A stretch of DNA of 64,000 bases. It comes from CAVQCJ01 sp963771835. GTDB lineage: Bacteria; Actinomycetota; Actinomycetes; Prado026. The number at the start of each line of letters is the position of its first letter. Positions within the stretch are counted from its first letter, which is position 1. This document shows positions 17,936 through 26,202 of this stretch, one piece after another. Where the stretch lies: positions 957,477 through 1,021,476 of the forward strand of contig CAVYVA010000004.1 in assembly GCA_963771835.1 (NCBI GenBank), in the 5' to 3' direction. The notes under the pieces are model-generated. The model did not search any database, was not told the DNA's origin, and saw only the letters and a program-made list of their open reading frames with translations. Both the position numbers and the translations under genes were made by a program.

Positions 17936-18033
17936 GCCGTGACCACCAGGCCCTCCTGGGGTTCCGTCCTCGGCGAGAACCCGGGGAGGCGACTGCTGCG
18001 ACGACTCTGCCGGGGGCGCGACGTGACAATCAT
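17932..18033 (-). CDS. Possible 33-codon leader ORF before the beta-glucosidase
   Basis: An ATG that begins inside the CebR-type operator opens a 33-residue frame. It starts MIVTSRPRQSRRSSR and ends EGLVVTA with its TGA overlapping the GH1 GTG (GTGA), an arrangement seen in translationally coupled genes. It may instead be the trimmed tail of an upstream gene, such as a sugar permease, lost by deletion. No ribosome-binding site can be judged because the operator fills the upstream bases. Confidence 0.25.
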   Translation of the reverse strand: MIVTSRPRQSRRSSRLPGFSPRTEPQEGLVVTA

Positions 18034-18046
18034 GGGAGCGCTCTCA
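18033..18046. promoter_or_regulatory. CebR-type LacI-family operator upstream of the GH1 gene
   Basis: TGGGAGCGCTCTCA matches the CebR operator consensus TGGGAGCGCTCCCA at 13 of 14 positions. CebR represses cellulose/cellobiose genes in Streptomyces and relatives. The site lies 98 bases before the GH1 start, where repression would be expected. Confidence 0.7.
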
Positions 18047-18104
18047 GCCAGATGAAGAATGACCAATGGCTCGTCCGTCCGTCAAGCAACGCGCCGTGGT
18101 CCGG

Positions 18105-18345
18105 CTAGGCGCTGGCGCGGACCACCAGCTCGGTGGGCAGGACGATCGTCCGCGGGGTCACCTGTCCGTCCAGCCGCTCGATCAGCATGTGGGTCGCCTG
18201 ACGGCCCATCTCGGCGGCCGGCGCCGTGCAGGACGCTTAGCGCGCCGACCGCCATCATGTCGCTGGCGGCGAAGACCCCGTCCAGGTCGGGGGCGGTCTC
18301 CAGCAGCGCGCGCATGGCCCGCGCGCCGCCGGTCCGGGTGAAGTC
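18105..18345 (-). pseudogene. LacI-family regulator remnant (C-terminal, internally deleted)
   Basis: One frame reads HCDFTRTGGARAMRALLETA, DLDGVFAASDMMAVGALSVL, the core of a LacI-type effector-binding domain. A second frame reads AEMGRQATHMLIERLDGQV, PRTIVLPTELVVRASA and ends with TAG, the normal C-terminus. The 40 or so residues that should join them (the RxVPxDVAVVGFDD block) are absent, and so are the DNA-binding domain and the first half of the sensor domain. The 5' side meets a GH2 fragment on the other strand at about 18345. It is non-functional. It may once have been the local sugar-locus repressor. Confidence 0.7.
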
Positions 18346-18349
18346 GCAG

Positions 18350-18669
18350 TGCGACGAGCTCACGACCTTCTGGTGGTATGCCGAAGACCTCGGCCTGGTG
18401 CTGCCCGCACCTGCGTACGACGTCGCGGTCGAGCCGCTCGAGGGTGGCTGCCAGGTGCGCATCCACGCGCGGACCCTGCTGCGCGACCTGTGCCTGTTCG
18501 TCGACCGGCTGGACCCGGCCGCCAGCGTCGACGACGCGCTGCTGACGGTGCTGCCCGGTGAGACCGTGACGCTGCGGGTCGGGACCGGGCTCGCGCTGGA
18601 CCGTGAGGCGCTGTCCCGTCCCCCGTGCTGCGCTGCACCAACGACCCGGCCACCCGTCGGGTCAGGTGA
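18350..18669 (+). pseudogene. Beta-mannosidase (GH2) C-terminal fragment
   Basis: The frame carries TTFWWYAEDLGLVLPAPAYD, then ARTLLRDLCLFVDRLDPAAS and VDDALLTVLPGETVTLRVG, the distal beta-sandwich of GH2 beta-mannosidases. Near 18622 a one-base deletion moves the end into VLRCTNDPATRRVR with TGA at 18667. The catalytic TIM barrel and N-terminal domains are missing; what remains abuts the LacI remnant. Together with the GH1 gene and the operator this indicates a former beta-mannoside/glucoside utilisation locus that lost its centre. Confidence 0.65.
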
Positions 18670-18732
18670 GCGGGACCCAGCGGGGGTCGCCTAGCCTGCC
18701 GACTGGCGGGGGCGAGGCGAGGGAGGGTGGAC

Positions 18733-19863
18733 GTGCAGCAGCCGGCTCCGGCGGTCCTGGGCATGGCGCTGGACGAGGTGGACACGCCGGCGCTGGTCCT
18801 GGACCTGGACGTCTTCGAGGCCAACCTGGACCGGATGGCCGCGTTCATCGACTCCTCGGCAGTGGTGCTGCGGCCGCACGCCAAGACGCACAAGGCGCCG
18901 GCCGTCGCGGCGCAGCAGATCGCGCGTGGCGCCGTCGGCGTCTGCGTCCAGAAGGTCGCCGAGGCCGAGGTCATGGTCGCCGGCGGGGTCAGCGACGTCC
19001 TGGTCGGCAACGAGGTGGTCGGCCGGTCCAAGGTCGACCGGCTGGCCGCGCTGGCCAGGCAGGCAACAGTGGGGGTCTGCGTGGACGACCTCACGCAGGT
19101 GCGCGCGCTCGACGAGGCCGCCGACCGCGCAGGAGTGGTGCTGCGCACCCTCGTCGAGGTCGATGTCGGCGCGCAGCGCTGCGGGGTCCCGCCGGGGGAG
19201 CCGGCCGCAGTCCTGGCCCGGGCCGTCGAGGCGGCTGCGCACCTGACCTTCGGCGGCCTGCAGGGCTATCAGGGCGCGGCGCAGCACCTTCGCACGCCGG
19301 CCGAGCGCGCGACCGCTGTGCGGCATGCTGCCGACAGGCTCGCCGGCACGGTGGATCTCCTGGCCGGTGCGGGGCTGCGGTGCGCGGTGGTGACCGGCGG
19401 GGGCACGGGGACGTTCCGGCTCGACGCGCGCAGCGACGTCTACACCGAGGTGCAGGCCGGCAGCTACGCGTTCATGGACGCCGACTACGCCCGCAACCTC
19501 GGCGACGACGGTGCGCCGCTGCGCGACTTCGACCAGTCGTTGTTCGTGCTCGCCACCGTGATGAGCGCGGCCCGCCCCGGCGCCGCCGTCGTCGACGCTG
19601 GGCACAAGGCGCTCGCCGTCGACTCCGGTCTGCCGCAGGTGCACGCGCGCCCCGGTGTCGAGTACGTCGGCGCATCCGACGAGCACGGAACGCTCGCGGT
19701 CGGCGCGGGTCCGGACGTCGTCGCTCCCCGGCTCGGCGAGAAGCTGCTCCTGGTGCCCGGCCACTGCGACCCAACGGTCGACCGCTTCGACTGGTACGTG
19801 GGCGTGCGCGGCGGGCAGGTCGAGTCGCTCTGGCCGGTCGCGGCCCGCGGCGCGATGCACTAG
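18733..19863 (+). CDS. D-threonine aldolase / D-serine dehydratase-like PLP enzyme
   Basis: The 376-residue protein has an alanine-racemase-type N-terminal barrel with the PLP Lys in VVLRPHAKTHKAP and a C-terminal metal-site motif VPGHCDPTVDRFDW, the arrangement of low-specificity D-threonine aldolases and DSD1-type D-serine dehydratases. VVTGGGTGTFRLDA is the phosphate-binding loop. It would cleave or dehydrate D-3-hydroxy amino acids in the cytoplasm. GTG 18733 is preferred over GTG 18727 because the GGGAGGG Shine-Dalgarno at 18721-18727 overlaps the latter. The gene is intact and follows the beta-mannosidase remnant after a TAGCCT box at 18691. Confidence 0.85.
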   Translation: MQQPAPAVLGMALDEVDTPALVLDLDVFEANLDRMAAFIDSSAVVLRPHAKTHKAPAVAAQQIARGAVGVCVQKVAEAEVMVAGGVSDVLVGNEVVGRSKVDRLAALARQATVGVCVDDLTQVRALDEAADRAGVVLRTLVEVDVGAQRCGVPPGEPAAVLARAVEAAAHLTFGGLQGYQGAAQHLRTPAERATAVRHAADRLAGTVDLLAGAGLRCAVVTGGGTGTFRLDARSDVYTEVQAGSYAFMDADYARNLGDDGAPLRDFDQSLFVLATVMSAARPGAAVVDAGHKALAVDSGLPQVHARPGVEYVGASDEHGTLAVGAGPDVVAPRLGEKLLLVPGHCDPTVDRFDWYVGVRGGQVESLWPVAARGAMH

Positions 19864-19930
19864 TACCGGTCAACCGGCGGAAGACTTCCAGCACAACCGT
19901 CCCGCTGCGCAGGAGCTGCTGCGACCCGCC

Positions 19931-19949
19931 CGGCCCGCACACCGGGCCG
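19931..19949. terminator. Stem-loop after the D-threonine-aldolase-like gene
   Basis: CGGCCCG and CGGGCCG form a perfect seven-base stem with a CACAC loop, 68 bases after the upstream stop. No U-run follows, as is usual in actinobacterial terminators. Confidence 0.45.
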
Positions 19950-19967
19950 GCGGCGGGCGGACAGCGG

Positions 19968-19973
19968 TAGCCT
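19968..19973 (+). promoter_or_regulatory. -10 box for leaderless flippase-like gene
   Basis: TAGCCT matches the actinobacterial TANNNT -10 element and ends six bases before the GTG start, which suggests a leaderless transcript. Confidence 0.4.
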
Positions 19974-19979
19974 GCGCGC

Positions 19980-21024
19980 GTGGACGTCGCGCCCGGACCG
20001 GCTCCGGCGCGGTGGCGGCGGCTGCGGATCCTTGTGCGACCGGTGATCCTGCTGGCCGTCTCGATCGCGGTCGGCTGGGTCATCATCCAGTTCGTCGGCG
20101 CGATCGACTGGGCGGCCGTGCTGGACGCGCTGCGCCGCCTCAGCATCGCGCAGGTCGCTGTGCTGCTGGTCGGCCTGCTGGTGCGGCAGTCGTTCAACGC
20201 CGTCCCGCTCACCCAGTTCGTGCCCGGCCTGTCGTGGTGGCGGTCCCTGCAGAACGACCTGACCGCCAACCTCGTCGGAACGATGGCGCCACCGCCGGCC
20301 GACGTCGTCCTGCGGGTGTCGATGTTCAAGTCCTGGGGCCTGGACCCCGTGGACGGGATGGCCGGCGTCACGCTCAACATGCTCGCCTTCTACAGCGTGC
20401 GGTTCCTCGCGCCGGCGCTCGGCCTGGTCGCGCTGTCGGTGCACGGGTTCGAGAGCGGTCAGCTGGTGGCCGCGCTCGGCTTCGGCACTGCTCGCCGCGG
20501 CGATCCTCGTCGGCCTGGCGCTGGTCGTCCGCGGTGACGGCCTGGCCCGTGTCGTGGGGCGCAGTGCCGGTCGGGTGGTGCGCCGGTTCCGCTCCTCGGT
20601 CGACCCGGACGCGTGGGCGGGCTCGGTCGTGCAGTTCCGCGGCCGGATGGCCGGGAACGTCCGGGCCGGGCTGGCCCGCTCGCTGCTGGCGCTGGTCGCG
20701 ATGGTGCTCGCAGACGCGGTGGTGCTCACGCTCTCGCTGCGCTTCGTCGGGCTCGGCGCCTCGGCCCTGACCGTCGACCAGATCATCGGCACGTTCCTGC
20801 TCGCGTACCCGTTGACGCTGATGCCGCTTGCCGGGCTGGGCGTGCTGGACGCCACGCTGATCGCTGCGTTCACCGAGATCTGCGGTACCGCGCTCGAGCC
20901 GGAGATCGTCGCGGGTCTCGTGGTCTGGCGCAGCGTCACGATCCTCGGTCCGCTGGTGCTCGGGCTGGGCACGCTGCTGCTGTGGCGGCGCCGCAACCCG
21001 GTTGCCGCGGAGCTGTCAGCCTGA
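19980..21024 (+). CDS. Lysylphosphatidylglycerol-synthase-like / UPF0104 flippase-type membrane protein, frameshifted
   Basis: One +1 shift near 20490 restores about 347 residues. The protein has seven or eight membrane helices, including VILLAVSIAVGWVIIQFVG, VAVLLVGLLVRQSFNAVPL, and in the second half LLALVAMVLADAVVLTLSL, TFLLAYPLTLMPLAGLGVLD and SVTILGPLVLGLGTLLLW. The PLTLMPLAGLGVLDA stretch with its preceding hydrophobic run matches the conserved region of the LPG_synthase_TM/UPF0104 family, relatives of the MprF flippase domain. The soluble aminoacyl-transferase domain is absent. It probably moves or binds a polar lipid. The start is supported by the -10 box six bases upstream. Confidence 0.7.
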
Positions 21025-21733
21025 ACCGGTCGCGGCATCGGCGAACGCCTTCATGGACGGGAACGTCCAGTCCGGCGTGACGTCGGCAGGTGGCGGCGGG
21101 GTGGCGCCCCAGCCGGGCCGGTCGTGCCGCCGGTCGATCCACACCGTGGGCAGCCCGCGCCGCTTCGCCGGCCCGTGGTCGTGGAAGAGGCTCTGCGCGA
21201 CGTGCAGCAGCCGTCCCGGCCCGACGCCGAGGTCGGCGAGCGCCGCGTCCAGCGCGTCGAAGTGTGCGGGTGCCGGCTTGTACGAGCCGACGTCCTGCGC
21301 GGTGACGATCGCGGTCGAACGGCACGCCCAGCCGCTCGTTGCTGGCCGCGAACCCGGCTCGGTGCACGTTGGACACGATGATCAGCTTGTACCGGGTGGC
21401 GAGCGCGGCCAGAGCCTCGTGCGAGTCGGGGAAGGCCGGCCAGTCCGGGACGGAGTTGCCCAGCGCCGCGGCCCACTCGTTCGTGACCGGCACCCCGAGC
21501 TGGGCGCCCAGCGCGCAGAAGCTGCTCGCCAGCACGTGCGGGTAGAGCGCCCCCGGCTGGGCCGACTCCGTGGCCGCCTCGTGGCCGGCGTACGCCGCGA
21601 GCAGGGCCTCCCGGTCGAGGTCGAGCCCGTTCTCGTGCGCCCAGGGGGCGAGCACGGCGCCGATCCCGGCCTCCCAGTCGATGAGGGTGCCGTAGCAGTC
21701 GAAGCTCAGCGCCTCGAAGTCGGTCAGCTCCAT
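21016..21733 (-). CDS. HAD-superfamily hydrolase (haloacid-dehalogenase type), frameshifted
   Basis: FDCYGTLIDWEAGIG gives motif I (DxxGT, here with Tyr), YKLIIVSNVHRAGF motif II, and, in a second frame reached by a +1 shift near 21330, GSYKPAPAHF motif III Lys. LLHVAQSLFHDHGPAKRRGL provides the motif IV region, with HD where the family has D/E pairs. Corrected length is about 238 residues, typical of 2-haloacid dehalogenase type II proteins. It hydrolyses phosphate or halide from small molecules in the cytoplasm; the substrate is unknown. Its 3' end overlaps the flippase gene by nine bases tail to tail. Confidence 0.75.
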
Positions 21734-21791
21734 GGCCCAGGACTCTAGAGCCGCCCGGGGGGACGTCCCCGCGAGCCCGGAAACGGCCTTA

Positions 21792-21831
21792 TTGCCTCGC
21801 AGTTGCAACAGCAACTCGGGGGCGTTAGCGT
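21792..21831 (+). promoter_or_regulatory. Promoter with Nur-type (nickel) operator over the -35
   Basis: TTGCCT-CGCAG-TTGCAA at 21792-21808 matches the Streptomyces Nur box TTGCAA-N5-TTGCAA at 10 of 12 defined positions. The right half TTGCAA also serves as a -35, followed 17 bases later by the -10 TAGCGT at 21826-21831. The ATG comes seven bases after that, so the transcript is leaderless. Confidence 0.6.
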
Positions 21832-21838
21832 CCCGGTC

Positions 21839-23030
21839 ATGACAACCGGGCGGTCCGCGACCCCGTCGCTGCGCCGGCGTGCGGCCGCGAGCCTGACCCG
21901 GTCCGAGTGGGTCGCGGTCGTCGGGATGGCCCTGTCCGTCCTGTTCCTCACCGTGCTCGGCTGGGGCGTGCTGCTCGCCCTGGTCGTCCCGCACCACTAC
22001 CACGTGACGTCGACGCAGCTGTTCGGCGTCGGGCTGGGGCTGACCGCGTACACCCTCGGTATGCGGCACGCCTTCGACGCGGACCACATCGCCGCCATCG
22101 ACAACACCACCCGCAAGCTCATGGCGGACGGCAAGCGCCCGGTCTCGGTCGGCTTCTGGTTCTCCCTCGGCCACTCGCACCATCGTGTTCGTCCTGTGCG
22201 TGCTGCTCGCCGCCGGCGTGCGGGCCCTGGCCGGCCAGGTCGAGAACGACTCCTCCGGCCTGCACACCGTCACCGGCCTGATCGGCACTGCCGTCTCCGG
22301 CTTCTTCCTGCTCGTCATCGGCGTGCTGAACCTGATCGTGCTGCGCCAGATCCTCGGGGTGTTCCGGGCGATGCGGCACGGTGCGTACGACGAGGCCGAG
22401 CTGGACGAGCACCTGAGCAACCGCGGCTTCATGAACCGCTTCCTCGGCGGCGCCACCAAGGCGGTCACCAAGCCCTGGCACATGTACCCGGTCGGGGTCC
22501 TGTTCGGGCTGGGTTTCGACACCGCGACCGAGGTCGGCCTGCTCGTGCTCGCCGGCGGCGCCGCCGCCTTCTCGCTGCCCTGGTACGCGATCCTCACGCT
22601 GCCGGTGCTGTTCGCGGCCGGCATGAGCCTGCTCGACTCGATCGACGGGTGCTTCATGAACTTCGCGTACGGCTGGGCCTTCTCCAAGCCGGTGCGAAAG
22701 GTCTACTACAACATCGCGATCACCGGGCTGAGCGTCGCGGTCGCACTGATCATCGGGACCATCGAGGTGCTCTCGGTCGTCGCCGACAAGCTGGGCGTCA
22801 CCACCGGCCCGGTCGCCTGGGTGGCCGGTCTGGACCTGAACTTCGTCGGGTTCGCGATCGTCGGGCTGTTCGTGCTCGCGTGGGCCGTGGCACTGACCGT
22901 CTGGCACTTCGGCCGGATCGAGCAGAAGTGGGAGGCGGGGCTGGCCGGCATCGACCGGGAGGCCGAGCTGGCGCTGGAGCGCGAGCTCGACCTCACCCTC
23001 GACCAGGAGCTGGCCGCCGACCCGATCTGA
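21839..23030 (+). CDS. NiCoT-family nickel/cobalt transporter, frameshifted
   Basis: The first half carries LGMRHAFDADHIAAIDNTTR, the diagnostic HX4DH metal-selectivity helix of HoxN/NixA-type permeases, and GFWFSLGHS. A +1 shift near 22188 leads to the second half with LGFDTATEVGLLVLA and GMSLLDSIDGCFMNFAYGWAF, also family signatures. Corrected length is about 396 residues with eight membrane helices, the normal size. It imports Ni(II) or Co(II) at high affinity. The Nur-type box upstream points to repression by nickel. The frame break is most likely an inserted C in the sequence, since TCG-ACC would restore the HST motif. Confidence 0.88.
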
Positions 23031-23063
23031 CCCGGATCACGGGGCACGGGCCCGGGCGTTCAG

Positions 23064-23069
23064 TACCGT
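23064..23069 (+). promoter_or_regulatory. -10 box for leaderless peptide deformylase
   Basis: TACCGT ends seven bases before GTG 23077. An upstream GTG at 23068 overlaps this box and so is not a likely start. Confidence 0.4.
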
Positions 23070-23076
23070 GCTCGAC

Positions 23077-23622
23077 GTGTCCGATGCAGAGGCGGCCGAG
23101 GGCGACGGCGGAACGGTGCGGCCGATCGTGCAGGTCGGCGACCCGGTGCTGCGGGTCACGTGCGCCGAGGTCACGGAGTTCGACGCCGAGCTCACGGAGC
23201 TGGTCGCCGACATGTTCGCCAGCATGTACGCAGCCGACGGCGTAGGGCTGGCCGCGAACCAGGTCGGCCGCACGGTGCGGGTGTTCGTCTACGACTGCGC
23301 CGACGAGGACGGGGTCCGCCATCGCGGCGTCGTCGTCAACCCGACGCTCTCCCTGCCGGGCGTCCAGGAGCGGGTGCTCGACGAGGACGCCGAGGGCTGC
23401 CTGTCGATCCTCGGCGAGAGCGCGGACCTGGCCCGGCCGGACCGGGTCGTGGTCACCGGGTTCGACGCCTCGGGCGCGCCGGTGGTCGTCGTCGGGACGG
23501 GCGTGCTCGCGCGCTGCCTGCAGCACGAGGTCGACCACCTCGACGGCGGCCTGTACATCGACCGGCTCTCGATGCTGCAGCGCCGGCGCATCCTTCGCGC
23601 GCACGCTCGCACCATGGCCTGA
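23077..23622 (+). CDS. def: Peptide deformylase
   Basis: All three deformylase motifs are present: GVGLAANQVG (motif I, GxGxAAxQ), EGCLSI (motif II, with the metal-binding Cys) and LQHEVDHLDG (motif III, HExxH). The product, about 181 residues, removes the formyl group from the N-terminal Met of new proteins, using Fe(II) in the cell. GTG 23077 is chosen because the -10 box sits seven bases upstream. Its stop codon forms the first bases of a long hairpin shared with the convergent GGDEF-EAL gene. Some actinobacteria carry two copies, so this need not be the only deformylase. Confidence 0.93.
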   Translation: MSDAEAAEGDGGTVRPIVQVGDPVLRVTCAEVTEFDAELTELVADMFASMYAADGVGLAANQVGRTVRVFVYDCADEDGVRHRGVVVNPTLSLPGVQERVLDEDAEGCLSILGESADLARPDRVVVTGFDASGAPVVVVGTGVLARCLQHEVDHLDGGLYIDRLSMLQRRRILRAHARTMA

Positions 23623-23701
23623 CCCGCTTCACCCGGCGGACTGCTGCAGATGCCCGGTTGGGCGCGCTCCCACGCAGCAGTCAGCGAGGTGAAGCGGGTC
23701 A
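23620..23701. terminator. Bidirectional terminator containing both convergent stop codons
   Basis: TGACCCGCTTCACC (23620-23633) pairs with GGTGAAGCGGGTCA (23688-23701), a perfect 14-base stem. Inside it GACTGCTGC (23639-23647) pairs with GCAGCAGTC (23674-23682), and GCCC-GGTT-GGGC closes the centre. The TGA of the deformylase and the TGA of the GGDEF-EAL gene are the outermost three bases of the two arms. Confidence 0.8.
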
Positions 23702-25675
23702 GCTGGGGGTGAGGGTGCGGGTGCTCAGCCATTCGCGCAGCGTGTCCGGGGCCATCGGGCGGCCGGTGTAGTAGCCCTGGATCACGTCCGCGCCGACCGC
23801 CTGCAGCGCGACCAGCGTGATGCCGTCCTCGACGCCCTCCGCGACGACCGCCAGGCCGAGGTTGTGACCGAGGTCCACGGCGCTCTGCACCAGGGCGGTG
23901 TTGCTGTCGTTGGTCGCCATGTCGCGGATGAAGGTGCGGTCCACCTTCAGCTCGTCCACCGGAAGGATCTTGAGGTACGCCATCGACGAGTAGCCGGTGC
24001 CGAAGTCGTCGACCGACAGGCGTACGCCCATCGCGTGCAGGTCCCGGAGCACGGCCAGCGCGCGGTCCGGGTCGACCATGATCGTGCTCTCGGTGATCTC
24101 CAGGCAGAGCATGTCCGCGGGCACGTCGGCATCCGCCAGCTGCCTGGCCACCGAGGACGGGAAGGCGGCGTCGAGCAGGCACCGCGTGCTCACGTTCACG
24201 GACACCGGCAGGCGCAGACCGTGGTCGAGCCGGTCGCGCGCGAACGCCAGCGACTGGTCGATGACGACCGTGGTGATGCGGTGGATGAGCGTCGTGCCCT
24301 CGGCGAGCCGGATGAACTCGGCGGGCAGCAGCAGGCCACGGGTCGGGTGCTGCCAGCGCACCAGCGCCTCGACGCCGACGAGCTCACCGGTGTCGGCCGC
24401 GACCTTGGGCTGGAAGTACGCGATGAGCTGTTCGCCGTCGAGCGCCTGCCGCAGCTCGCCGAGGACCGCGAGCCGGTTCGGGCTCGCGTCCTGCCGGCCG
24501 TCCGCGTAGTGGACGAACCCGCTCCGCTCGGACTTCGCCACGTACATGGCGGCGTCGGCGCGGCGGACCATGTCGACGACCTGCGTCGTGACGTCGCGCC
24601 CGGCCCCGTCGGCCTCAGGAGCGGGCGGAGCGTACGTGGCGATGCCGATGCTCGCCTCGATCCCGACGCTGACGCCGTCGAGCTCGAACGGCGGCTCGAG
24701 AGCCGCCGCGATCCGCTGCGCGACCCGCCCGCCGGCGTCCCGCCCGCCGGCGGTGAGCAGCACTGCGAACTCGTCCCCGCCGAAGCGGGAGATCGTGTCG
24801 CCGGGGCGCATCACCGCGGACAGCCGCTCGGCCATCTCCACGAGCAGCTGGTCGCCGAAGTGGTGGCCGAGGGTGTCGTTGACCTCCTTGAACTGGTCCA
24901 GGTCCAGCACCATGACCACCGGCTGGGCCCCGGACCGGGCCGCGGATGCCAGCGCCTGCCGGGCGCGGTCCAGGAACAGCGTGCGGTTGGGCAGCCCGGT
25001 CAGCGCGTCGTGCACGGCCTGGCGCTCGATGGCGAGCCGGTGCCGCCGCTTCACCAGGCCGAGCAGTCCGAGCGCCAGCAGCGCGACGACGAGCACCGCC
25101 GGCGTCCCGACCCGCAGGATCTCGCCCTGGTGCGCGACCGTGCCGAGGTCGCGCACCGCGTCGTCGGTGTGCCGGGTCTCGAGCGTGCGCAGCGTCGTCT
25201 GCACCCGCTCCGTGAGCGGGGTCATCTCGCTCCGGTAGAGCGTCCGCGCTTCGTCGAGGTGGCCGCGCACGCTCAGCGTGAACGTCCGTCTGGCGAGCGT
25301 CTCGTACTGGGTCTGGGCGATCAGCAGGTCGGTCAGGATCTGCTGCTCGCCGGTGCTCTGCACCGACGGTTCGGCCTTGAGCGCGGTCAGCGTGTCGTCG
25401 AGGCCGCTGGAGAGCGTCTCGTAGCTGTCGCGCAGCTCCGGCCCCTGGGTGAGCAGGAAAGAGCCGAGCGCGTCCGACTCGGCGACGGAGAAGAAGCGCG
25501 CCTGCTGGGAGAGGTTGGACGCGGTCACGCTGGCCTGGGCGGTCTGGGCCGCGCGGTGCAGCCCGACGCTGGCGGTGAGGGCCACGGCGCAGATCGCGGC
25601 CAGCGTCACCCCGAGCACGACGCTCGCGATGCGACTCGCGGCGTGCACCCGCAGACCAGTGCTGAACCGTCCCAT
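23699..25675 (-). CDS. Membrane GGDEF-EAL cyclic-di-GMP protein
   Basis: The 658-residue protein has an N-terminal helix (RIASVVLGVTLAAICAVAL), a 150-residue extracytoplasmic helical sensor, a second helix (TPAVLVVALLALGLLGLV) and then GGDEF and EAL domains. The diguanylate cyclase site reads RFGGDEFAVLL and is intact. The phosphodiesterase domain keeps EALVRW, EITES, DDFGTGYSS, KVDRTFI and AEGVED, the metal and base residues needed for c-di-GMP cleavage. Both activities are therefore possible. Start ATG 25675 puts the first helix near residue 15; the frame is open further upstream but that part is not protein-like. It probably tunes c-di-GMP in response to an outside signal. Confidence 0.92.
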   Translation of the reverse strand: MGRFSTGLRVHAASRIASVVLGVTLAAICAVALTASVGLHRAAQTAQASVTASNLSQQARFFSVAESDALGSFLLTQGPELRDSYETLSSGLDDTLTALKAEPSVQSTGEQQILTDLLIAQTQYETLARRTFTLSVRGHLDEARTLYRSEMTPLTERVQTTLRTLETRHTDDAVRDLGTVAHQGEILRVGTPAVLVVALLALGLLGLVKRRHRLAIERQAVHDALTGLPNRTLFLDRARQALASAARSGAQPVVMVLDLDQFKEVNDTLGHHFGDQLLVEMAERLSAVMRPGDTISRFGGDEFAVLLTAGGRDAGGRVAQRIAAALEPPFELDGVSVGIEASIGIATYAPPAPEADGAGRDVTTQVVDMVRRADAAMYVAKSERSGFVHYADGRQDASPNRLAVLGELRQALDGEQLIAYFQPKVAADTGELVGVEALVRWQHPTRGLLLPAEFIRLAEGTTLIHRITTVVIDQSLAFARDRLDHGLRLPVSVNVSTRCLLDAAFPSSVARQLADADVPADMLCLEITESTIMVDPDRALAVLRDLHAMGVRLSVDDFGTGYSSMAYLKILPVDELKVDRTFIRDMATNDSNTALVQSAVDLGHNLGLAVVAEGVEDGITLVALQAVGADVIQGYYTGRPMAPDTLREWLSTRTLTPS

Positions 25676-25720
25676 GACCCTCGCACTCCCCGGTGCGTAC
25701 GACCCCGTCCGGATTCGGCA

Positions 25721-25741
25721 GGACCGGCGGGGCGCCGGTCC
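25721..25741. terminator. Stem-loop downstream of the minus-strand 25814-28065 gene group
   Basis: GGACCGGC and GCCGGTCC form a perfect eight-base stem with a GGGGC loop. It lies 70 bases beyond the stop of the 25814 gene on the minus strand and upstream of the GGDEF-EAL start. Confidence 0.5.
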
Positions 25742-25813
25742 TTCCTGGAGGCTTCGACGCGGACCGGCGGGAACCTGAGGGTCGATCACGCTCCGTCAGC
25801 GGGGGACGGGCTG

Positions 25814-26188
25814 TCAGCGGTAGCGGAAACCGTCCAGGAACCGCCGGAAGAGGCCGCCCTCGCGGGTCAGGGCGGGCGCGGGTGCCGGGGCGGACGGGAG
25901 CCGGGTGGCGATGGGCTGGTCGTAGTCGGTACGGCTGATCGCGTCGACCACCTGGGCCTCGTCGAAGTCCTCCGAACCGTCGATCACCGGTACGAACCCG
26001 ACGAGCACGCCGTCGAGCATGACCTGCGCCTCGAGCTCGGCGGTGCCGTCGCTGTCCCAGACCGCCTGCCGGCCGTCGTGCAGATCGACCCGCACGCCGA
26101 ACTGGTAGACGCCGGCCTTCTCCATGTGCGCATCCACACCACGCTCGCGGAGAGCGTCCACCACCCGTCGGGCCCGGTTCTCGTCCAC
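25814..26188 (-). CDS. Conserved hypothetical protein
   Basis: The 124-residue product begins with GTG at 26188 and reads VDENRARRVVDALRERGVDA, then YQFGVRVDLHDGRQAVWDSD and AQVMLDGVLVGFVPVIDGSE. The N-terminal helix followed by a four-strand sheet looks like a compact alpha/beta domain, with a Pro/Ala linker and a basic C-terminal tail LFRRFLDGFRYR. I recognise similar small proteins from actinobacteria but know no function. It is 14 bases downstream of the ABC-F gene and probably co-transcribed with it. Confidence 0.6.
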   Translation of the reverse strand: MDENRARRVVDALRERGVDAHMEKAGVYQFGVRVDLHDGRQAVWDSDGTAELEAQVMLDGVLVGFVPVIDGSEDFDEAQVVDAISRTDYDQPIATRLPSAPAPAPALTREGGLFRRFLDGFRYR

Positions 26189-26202
26189 GGCCCCAACGTA
26201 CG

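Noticed and set aside
21734..21838. Cobalamin riboswitch before the Ni/Co transporter
   Set aside because: The region is only about 100 bases, has no B12-box-like sequence, and the promoter leaves no leader for a riboswitch.
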